18,828 nt of DNA, taken from NCBI GenBank assembly GCA_024653845.1, contig JANLHA010000206.1:1-18828 (forward strand). The letters run 5' to 3'. The position numbers and the translations under genes are program-made. This stretch comes from Candidatus Omnitrophota bacterium. GTDB lineage: Bacteria; Omnitrophota; Gorgyraeia; Zapsychrales; JANLHA01. Below the pieces are notes generated by a model, which was given only the letters and a program-made list of their open reading frames with translations, did no database searches and was not told the DNA's origin. This document shows, in pieces, positions 13,848 to 18,828 of the stretch; position 1 is the stretch's first letter, and each line of letters starts with the position of its first letter.

Positions 13848-15140
13848 ATGGATTCTATGGAACCCATTTGTACGACAACAGAAGATCAAGATCGTTTGAT
13901 TGAAACGATCAAAAATAAACAGGACCAGGTTTATGCTTGGCTGGAAGGACATGAAAAAAAGATCCTTCCTCCACTTTATTCGTCGATTGATCTGCGTGAT
14001 GCTGGATTTAAGATGGCGGTTGTTGACACGAATCTTTTCCCCGCGGGATTCAATAATCTTTGCGAACATGGACTTTTGGATTCGGTAGCTTTTTTTCGTA
14101 GCGCAATTTTTAAACGAGTGCCAGATTGCAAAAAGATTTTGATTTTGGCCGAGGAGCATACGCGCAATACATGGTATTTGGAGAACGTGCGAATTTTGCA
14201 GCAAGTCATTGAGCAGGCGGGGTTTGATGTCAAAATCGCTACATTTTTAACCATTCAGCCAGCCTTTTGTCAGGATGTCAATTTTATCGAGCTCATGACG
14301 GCGACCAACCATCCCGTGAGAATTCATTGTTTTAAGAGAATCTTACAAATGATTGAACAAGGACAGGAAAAAATCGATTTGATCATCATGAACAATGACT
14401 TGATCACAGGAATTCCTGAAAATTTGAGAAACTCTAAAATCCCGATTTATCCATCGATCCATGCAGGATGGCATTCTCGACTCAAGTCTCATCATTTTAA
14501 CCATACCGGCGAATTGATGGAGGAATTTGCCAAAATCATTGGGCAGGATCCTTGGATTTTTTCAACACTCTATGCGGTTGTGGATCAAGTGGATATCAAC
14601 CGTCCAGAAGATCGTTCACGTATTCAAGATATCGCCACTACTCTTTTGAAACGAATCGAAGAGAAATATCGTGAACATGGAATTAAAGAAAAACCATATT
14701 TGGTGATCAAGGCTGACGCTGGAACGTATGGCATGGGTGTCAGTACGATTGAAAATCCCAAAGACTTGCTTGAGATGAATCGTAAAACTCGCAACAAGCT
14801 TTATAAAGGGAAAAGCGCCAAAATCATTGAACGGTATCTGATTCAGGAAGGAATTCCAACGATCCACGAAGTTGATCAGCATCCTAGCGAAGTTTGCATT
14901 TATCAAATTGAGACCAATTTGATTGGTGGGTTTTATCGCACTCATCCTGGGAAAACGGATCGCGAAATTCTCAACTCGCAAGGGATGGAATTTAAAAAGA
15001 TGTGCCCGCATTTGAAAAAATATGGAGATTGTGGGGTACATCATGACCTGAATATTTTTGACGTTTACCGGATTCTTGCCCGGATTGCAGCCATTGCTAC
15101 ACGATTGGAAATCAATGAGCTGGAGGCAAAGTCATCATGA
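13848..15140 (+). CDS. gshA: glutamate-cysteine ligase, proteobacterial GshA type (Pfam GshA, PF08886)
   Basis: Catalyses ATP-dependent joining of L-glutamate to L-cysteine, the first and committed step of glutathione synthesis, in the cytoplasm. The 430 residues carry the landmarks of the GshA family that is unrelated in sequence to E. coli GshA: DAGFKMAVVDTNLFPAGFNN (Asp60 within), EEHTRNTWYLENV, IPIYPSIHAGWHSRLKSHHF, VIKADAGTYGMGV (from about 286, ATP-grasp-like) and EVCIYQIETNLIGGFYRTH. It heads a five-gene operon and overlaps gshB by the ATGA arrangement, so the two enzymes are probably made in step. A strong GGAGGA site precedes the start. This subtype is known chiefly from Proteobacteria, so its presence here may reflect transfer if the host is Omnitrophota. 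Confidence 0.93.
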   Translation: MDSMEPICTTTEDQDRLIETIKNKQDQVYAWLEGHEKKILPPLYSSIDLRDAGFKMAVVDTNLFPAGFNNLCEHGLLDSVAFFRSAIFKRVPDCKKILILAEEHTRNTWYLENVRILQQVIEQAGFDVKIATFLTIQPAFCQDVNFIELMTATNHPVRIHCFKRILQMIEQGQEKIDLIIMNNDLITGIPENLRNSKIPIYPSIHAGWHSRLKSHHFNHTGELMEEFAKIIGQDPWIFSTLYAVVDQVDINRPEDRSRIQDIATTLLKRIEEKYREHGIKEKPYLVIKADAGTYGMGVSTIENPKDLLEMNRKTRNKLYKGKSAKIIERYLIQEGIPTIHEVDQHPSEVCIYQIETNLIGGFYRTHPGKTDREILNSQGMEFKKMCPHLKKYGDCGVHHDLNIFDVYRILARIAAIATRLEINELEAKSS

Positions 15141-16087
15141 ACTTCATCTTTCTAATGGATCCTTTAGAATCGGTGATGATGGAGCATGACACCTCCTTCA
15201 TTTTCATGTTGGAATCACACCGTCGAGGGTATAAAGTCTTTTTCTTGCCAGAAGGCGGCATCACTCTGTTGAATGGGCAGCCCATTTTTTTAGTAACAGA
15301 GGTCATTCCGCAACAAGTCAAAGATAAGCCGTTTTTGCTTAAGGGGCAAAAACGATTAGAGGAGAAAGATGTCGATGCCATTTTCATTCGCACCGATCCT
15401 CCATTTGATCACCGTTATTTGATGCAGACATGGCTTTTGGACCGCGTCTCTCCTCGCATTCCAATTATCAATCGACCTTCCGGGATGCGTACAGTGAATG
15501 AAAAAATTTGGGCGACACAATTTGCCTCTATTGTTCCACCAACAATGGTTAGTTGCAGTCGGGCTGAACTTTTGAAATTTATTCAGGAGCACGATGAAAT
15601 TGTGGCCAAACCCACAGATGGTTTTGGTGGACAATCTGTGTTTCGTATCCATCGAGGAGATTTAAACACCAATGTGATTTTAGAGAGTTTGACACACCTT
15701 TATACGCGTGATATCATCTTGCAAAAATTTATTCCTCAGGCGGAAAAAGGAGACAAGCGGATCCTCCTCTTGAATGGTGAACCGTTAGGAGCAATTTCAC
15801 GGGTTCATGCGCCAGGCGATCATCGTAACAATATTTTTGCCGGTGGCAAGGCGGTTGCGACGGAAATTACGTCGAGGGATCGTGAAATCATTTCGATTTT
15901 AAAACCTAAGTTGTTGGAGTTTGGCTTGTATTTTGTAGGGATTGATATCATTGGAGATTACTTGATTGAAGTGAACGTAACGTCCCCGACCTGTGTGCAA
16001 GAAATGAATCACTTGTATCGGGTACAGTTAGAGAAGCAGGTCATTAATTTTGTAGAGAAGTTAATCAAAGATTCTCGGAGGATATGA
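15137..16087 (+). CDS. gshB: glutathione synthetase
   Basis: An ATP-grasp ligase that adds glycine to gamma-glutamylcysteine to make glutathione. At 316 residues it has the usual length. Seen in order: FLMDPLESVMMEHDTSFIFMLE (N-terminal domain), FIRTDPPFDHRY with Asp87, NRPSGMRTVNEKIWA, the glycine-rich loop AKPTDGFGGQS starting near Lys158, GDKRILLLNGEPLGA, NNIFAGGKA, VGIDIIGDYLIEVNVTSPT with metal- and ATP-binding Glu278 and Asn280. All substrate-loop and Mg-binding residues expected from E. coli GshB seem present. The ATG overlaps the gshA stop (ATGA), with a GGAGG site 10 nt upstream inside gshA. The next gene begins 1 bp after its stop. Confidence 0.95.
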   Translation: MNFIFLMDPLESVMMEHDTSFIFMLESHRRGYKVFFLPEGGITLLNGQPIFLVTEVIPQQVKDKPFLLKGQKRLEEKDVDAIFIRTDPPFDHRYLMQTWLLDRVSPRIPIINRPSGMRTVNEKIWATQFASIVPPTMVSCSRAELLKFIQEHDEIVAKPTDGFGGQSVFRIHRGDLNTNVILESLTHLYTRDIILQKFIPQAEKGDKRILLLNGEPLGAISRVHAPGDHRNNIFAGGKAVATEITSRDREIISILKPKLLEFGLYFVGIDIIGDYLIEVNVTSPTCVQEMNHLYRVQLEKQVINFVEKLIKDSRRI

Positions 16088-16088
16088 A

Positions 16089-16334
16089 ATGCAGGATTTG
16101 AAGTTGTACTACATGCCAACATGTCCTTATTGTAAAAAAGTTTTGACTTATATGGAACTGAATAAAATTCAAATTCCTCTAAAAGATACCTTAGAGAACT
16201 CGGCCCATCGCAAAGAACTTTTAGAGATCGGCGGCAAAACGCAAGTCCCTTGCCTAGTGATCGACGGCAAAGCTTTATATGAATCCGATGACATCATCAA
16301 ATGGCTTAAAGACAATTGGCGAAGGACATGGTGA
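16089..16334 (+). CDS. dithiol glutaredoxin (CPYC)
   Basis: 81 residues with a thioredoxin fold and active site TCPYC (Cys12, Cys15) near the N-terminus, cis-proline Pro54 in TQVPCLVI, and the glutathione-binding end ALYESDDIIKWL. Such proteins reduce disulfides and glutathionylated proteins using glutathione. The form is close to the short GST_N_3/GrxC-like glutaredoxins. A GGAGG site lies 7 nt upstream, inside the end of gshB, and the gap to gshB is 1 bp, so it belongs to the operon. An extra Cys55 directly after the cis-proline is less usual. Exact substrate unknown. Confidence 0.9.
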   Translation: MQDLKLYYMPTCPYCKKVLTYMELNKIQIPLKDTLENSAHRKELLEIGGKTQVPCLVIDGKALYESDDIIKWLKDNWRRTW

Positions 16335-16340
16335 GCTCCT

Positions 16341-16601
16341 ATGGAACTTGATGAAATCAAACAAGTGATTCAATTGAGCATCCCTGATGCGGAAGTTTAT
16401 GTGTTAGATCCCATGAATGATGGACAACATTTGCAGGCAATCGTCATTAGCTCGACCTTCGAAGGCATGTCATTGATCAAGCAGCATCAAATGGTCATGC
16501 GCCCTCTCAAGGAGGCTTTGGCATCGGCAGTGCATGCGTTAGGACTCAAAACTTTTACCCCAGAGAAATGGAAAGAATCAAAAGCACAATTTTTATCGTG
16601 A
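16341..16601 (+). CDS. BolA/IbaG-type protein (second of two)
   Basis: 86 residues. [26 protein letters not shown] and [14 protein letters not shown] are the BolA2/IbaG (YrbA) signature; His30 and the near-invariant His65 are the likely cluster-ligand candidates. These proteins form a [2Fe-2S] heterodimer with CGFS glutaredoxins, and the CGFS gene follows immediately, 11 bp downstream. That adjacency is the classic BolA-Grx4 pairing. It has diverged strongly from the BolA protein encoded on the minus strand 2.6 kb away, so the two probably do different jobs. The start follows a weak GGTGAG site and lies 6 bp after the glutaredoxin stop. Confidence 0.93.
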   Translation: MELDEIKQVIQLSIPDAEVYVLDPMNDGQHLQAIVISSTFEGMSLIKQHQMVMRPLKEALASAVHALGLKTFTPEKWKESKAQFLS

Positions 16602-16605
16602 GGAG
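16601..16605 (+). promoter_or_regulatory. ribosome binding site of grxD
   Basis: AGGAG, 7 nt before the chosen ATG and overlapping the last base of the preceding stop codon. It decides the start in favour of 16613. Confidence 0.7.
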
Positions 16606-16612
16606 AATACTT

Positions 16613-16924
16613 ATGTCAAATGTTCATGAACGCATTGAAAATGATATCAAAAATAATAAAGTGATGATTTATATCAAAGGCACTCCGGATGCTCCGATGT
16701 GTGGATTTTCGGCTCAGGCGGTCAGCATTTTGAAACAATACAACGTCCCTTTTCATTCTTTCAATATTTTAGAAGATGATGAGCTTCGACAAGCCATCAA
16801 AGAATATTCCGATTGGCCTACTTTCCCTCAACTTTATGTTAAAGGTGAGCTCGTGGGTGGATGCGACATCATGATGGAACTGCATAAGACGGGTGAGTTG
16901 AAGAAAATTCTTGGTGTCGCTTAA
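16613..16924 (+). CDS. grxD: monothiol glutaredoxin, CGFS type (Grx4/GrxD)
   Basis: 103 residues. The cluster-binding cysteine is Cys30 in PMCGFS; Lys22 (YIKGTP), the cis-proline Pro72 (WPTFPQLY) and GGCD at 82-85 form the glutathione site. CGFS glutaredoxins carry a glutathione-ligated [2Fe-2S] cluster and pass it on with BolA partners; they have little oxidoreductase activity. I chose the ATG at 16613 because it has an AGGAG site 7 nt upstream and begins at the normal N-terminus (MSNVHERIEN). The frame is open further upstream to an ATG inside the previous gene, but those 15 residues are unlike the family. It ends the operon, 1 bp from the convergent mrp stop. Confidence 0.95.
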   Translation: MSNVHERIENDIKNNKVMIYIKGTPDAPMCGFSAQAVSILKQYNVPFHSFNILEDDELRQAIKEYSDWPTFPQLYVKGELVGGCDIMMELHKTGELKKILGVA

Positions 16925-16925
16925 T

Positions 16926-18245
16926 TTAGAGTTTTTCGGCCAACGCTCTAATGTTTTTATAGGGATAAATTCCCGACGAGTGGCCGTCGTTCCATTCAAT
17001 CCCGATAGCGTAATTCCCGAGAGGTGTAATACTTTTGGGGGCGATATCCGGACTCACGTCTTGGGGTTTCAAAATTTGTTTGCCGGTCAATTCATCAACA
17101 CACAGCGCACATCCACAGCTTATACGTAAATCCCGATTAAGGATCTTCATTTCTTTATTGTCTGGCCAACGCAAGATGACGTGTTTGGCATCAAACTTGA
17201 TTTTAGGAATTTGTTTTTGAGTCACACTGGATTTCCCTAACGCGCGGATGGTTTGATCCACAGCTTGCGAGATAATAGGGTTTTGCACTGGACCATTCAA
17301 GGTATGGGTCAACTCAGGAAGCAATGGAATTTCTGCCAAGGTATTGAGCCCAAATCGATCCAAAAGACTTTGTGTGTTTCCTCCAAAAATGTCGTGACGT
17401 TTTTGGCAATTGTCGCACGTGAAATAGGCCATATTTTCAATCACCCCAAGAACGGGAACATTCACCTTTTCAAACATCAGAATTCCACGCGCGACATCAA
17501 CGAGTGAAAGGGTTTGGCGAGTGGTTACGATGACGGCTCCACTGAGCTGTGTTGTTTGTGTGATGGTCAATTGCACGTCCCCTGTTCCCGGTGGTAAATC
17601 CAAAAATAGATAATCCAATTCTCCCCAAGCGGTGTTATGAAGAATCTGTTGGACGTAACGTGCAACTAATGGGCCACGGATGACCGCAGGTGCATCACCT
17701 AACAGAAATCCAAAAGACATGAGTTTGAGTCCATATTTCCCAACCGGAATCAATTGTTGTTCAGCGTTGGTGTACATGGGTACGTTTTTGAGATTAAAAA
17801 GAGTTGGGATTGATGGGCCATAAATGTCGGTATCAACAAGTCCAACTCGAAATCCTCGTTGAGCCAGGTCAAGACTCAAAAGTGCAGCAATGGTTGATTT
17901 TCCAACGCCTCCCTTACATGAAGATACGGCAATGATGGATCGCACTTTTCCGAGGGAAGATTGCGGCGCGGCGCTATTGACGGAAGATGCTCGAGAAAGT
18001 GTGGTCATTCGCACCGAAACCGTCTCAACTCCAGGAAGAGCGCGCACCACCTCTTCAGCCTTTTGTGGGAATTCCGATTTGATTGGGCATGCGGGAGTGG
18101 TTAGGGCAATGTCAAACGATACTGATGATCCCTGAATAAGGATATTTTGAACAAAGCCCAAAGAGACAATGTCTTGTCGAAGATCAGGGTCGATAATTTG
18201 TTTAAGAATTGTGCGGATGTCTTCTTCGGTAATCAGTTCACTCAT
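16926..18245 (-). CDS. mrp: Mrp/ApbC-type Fe-S cluster carrier ATPase with MIP18 and DUF971 domains (HCF101 architecture)
   Basis: 439 residues in three parts. Residues 1-82 are a MIP18/DUF59 domain (DPDLRQDIVSLGFV, TTPACP with Cys53). Residues about 103-340 are the deviant-Walker P-loop ATPase: SSCKGGVGKST (Walker A at 111-118), VDTDIYGPSIP, FLDLPPGTGDVQL and the cluster-binding CxxC (Cys277, Cys280). Residues about 350-436 are a DUF971 domain with a cysteine-rich ISCGCALCVDE and EWNDGHSSGIYPY. This order is that of plant chloroplast HCF101 and its bacterial relatives; E. coli Mrp lacks the DUF971 part. The family binds and hands over [4Fe-4S] clusters in the cytoplasm. It starts 22 bp after the thiouridylase-like gene, so they are likely co-transcribed, and it converges on grxD. 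The many cysteines in the tail could be extra metal ligands, which is inference. Confidence 0.95.
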   Translation of the reverse strand: MSELITEEDIRTILKQIIDPDLRQDIVSLGFVQNILIQGSSVSFDIALTTPACPIKSEFPQKAEEVVRALPGVETVSVRMTTLSRASSVNSAAPQSSLGKVRSIIAVSSCKGGVGKSTIAALLSLDLAQRGFRVGLVDTDIYGPSIPTLFNLKNVPMYTNAEQQLIPVGKYGLKLMSFGFLLGDAPAVIRGPLVARYVQQILHNTAWGELDYLFLDLPPGTGDVQLTITQTTQLSGAVIVTTRQTLSLVDVARGILMFEKVNVPVLGVIENMAYFTCDNCQKRHDIFGGNTQSLLDRFGLNTLAEIPLLPELTHTLNGPVQNPIISQAVDQTIRALGKSSVTQKQIPKIKFDAKHVILRWPDNKEMKILNRDLRISCGCALCVDELTGKQILKPQDVSPDIAPKSITPLGNYAIGIEWNDGHSSGIYPYKNIRALAEKL

Positions 18246-18267
18246 GAATTATTTCCCATCCTGCTCA

Positions 18268-18828
18268 TTATATTTTTATCTTTTCAATTTCTTCGTCATT
18301 CACTCGTCGAGATAGAATGATCTTTTTTTCATTACGATTAGCGACTAACCAATAAGTGATATTCAGAGGTGCTTCTTCTTTGTATCTTGAAAAACGCTGG
18401 CAAAGGCCACCAGCCAAAGCGAGCGTGTCTTCCGACGGATTTTCTCCTTTAACAACGACAAGAGGTCCTTCATATTTTGCCAATTGCAGAATGATATCAT
18501 CCGGATGCGCATAACGCAAAAGCGAATCATTCTCTTCTTTGTCTCGTCCGACGATGATTTTAAATTTCTCATCTACCCGAAAATGTCGCCCCCACTTTAG
18601 CGCAATGGTTTCTCGAAAATTTCGATATCCATGTTGGAAGGTGTCCTTCATTCGACGGGCAAATCCTTGATCGGTTAAAAGACATCCTCCTGCGGGATTC
18701 GGATATTCCGTAATGCCTAAATTTTCTGCACATTGGATTTGTTCTGATCGAGAACGACCGGTGATCTTTAAAAGCTTCTCGCGGTCAATCCATCCTTCTT
18801 TTTCGGGAATAGTTTCATCAAGCAATTG
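18268..18828 (-). CDS. PP-loop tRNA thiouridylase-like protein with NFACT-R-like tail, 3' part (5' end outside window)
   Basis: The frame is open to the window edge (the last codon seen is CAA), and the TTG at 18823-18825 is most likely an internal leucine, so the gene continues outside. About 186 residues are visible. The first part (TIPEKEGWIDREKLL, GRSRSEQIQCAENLGI, YPNPAGGCLLTDQGFARR) matches the middle of a ThiI/MnmA-related family whose missing N-terminus would carry the PP-loop ATP pyrophosphatase. From about KWGRHFRVDEKFKIIVGR onward, with KEENDSLL and HPDDIIL, it resembles the NFACT-R (DUF814) RNA-binding domain. In known relatives this combination is annotated as tRNA thiouridylase-like; sulfur transfer to tRNA is inferred, not shown. 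It lies just upstream of mrp in the same direction. Confidence 0.8.
   Translation of the reverse strand, partial: QLLDETIPEKEGWIDREKLLKITGRSRSEQIQCAENLGITEYPNPAGGCLLTDQGFARRMKDTFQHGYRNFRETIALKWGRHFRVDEKFKIIVGRDKEENDSLLRYAHPDDIILQLAKYEGPLVVVKGENPSEDTLALAGGLCQRFSRYKEEAPLNITYWLVANRNEKKIILSRRVNDEEIEKIKI

Noticed and set aside
16568..16612. Upstream ATG giving a 118-residue form of the CGFS glutaredoxin
   Set aside because: It starts inside the preceding BolA gene, lacks a ribosome site and adds 15 residues foreign to the family; the ATG at 16613 has AGGAG at proper spacing.
18268..18825. A complete 185-residue protein starting with TTG at 18825
   Set aside because: The frame stays open to the window edge and the first residues already match the interior of a longer PP-loop thiouridylase-like protein, so the gene is truncated by the window.

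Overview
The window is about 18.8 kb of gene-dense bacterial chromosome of moderate GC. No rRNA, tRNA, CRISPR array, insertion sequence or phage gene is visible. The best taxonomic clue is a single 3269-residue ORF. Its N-terminal ~350 residues and its last ~70 residues match, as I recall them, two blocks found at the ends of many very large predicted exported proteins in Omnitrophota (Candidatus Omnitrophica / former OP3). I therefore lean to Omnitrophota. This rests on memory of the family, not on a search.

Layout. (1) 2-697 (+) is the 3' part of a tRNA-dihydrouridine synthase gene. (2) 694-10503 (-) is the giant gene, whose stop codon overlaps the stop of dus. Its product runs: signal peptide or membrane anchor; conserved N-terminal block; first copy of a ~230-residue module; M48-type metalloprotease; ~1150 residues of unrecognised helical sequence; UbiB/ABC1-type atypical kinase; a second HExxH motif; second copy of the module; an unrecognised tail; conserved C-terminal block. 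(3) 10504-10628 is a divergent intergenic region. (4) 10629-13502 (+) is a tight group: a flavin disulfide reductase that looks NADPH-dependent, then an ABC ATPase and its ABC-2 permease. (5) 13491-13751 (-) is a BolA-family gene. (6) 13848-16924 (+) is a five-gene operon: gshA, gshB, dithiol glutaredoxin, BolA/IbaG-type gene, CGFS monothiol glutaredoxin. (7) 16926-18828 (-) holds an Mrp/ApbC-type Fe-S carrier ATPase of HCF101 architecture, and upstream of it the 3' part of a PP-loop tRNA thiouridylase-like gene with an NFACT-R-like tail.

How the genes fit. The right half is coherent. GshA and GshB make glutathione. Glutathione is a cofactor for both glutaredoxins and is a ligand of the [2Fe-2S] cluster that CGFS glutaredoxins share with BolA proteins. 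An Mrp-type scaffold lies next door, and the disulfide reductase upstream is a plausible thiol-disulfide reductase for the same pool. Together they look like a compact thiol-redox and Fe-S trafficking locus. The left half is dominated by the giant protein, which joins a protease, an ATP-grasp-unrelated UbiB-type kinase fold and a duplicated unknown module behind an export signal. It is the most unusual item here.

No stretch longer than 125 bp lacks a gene.
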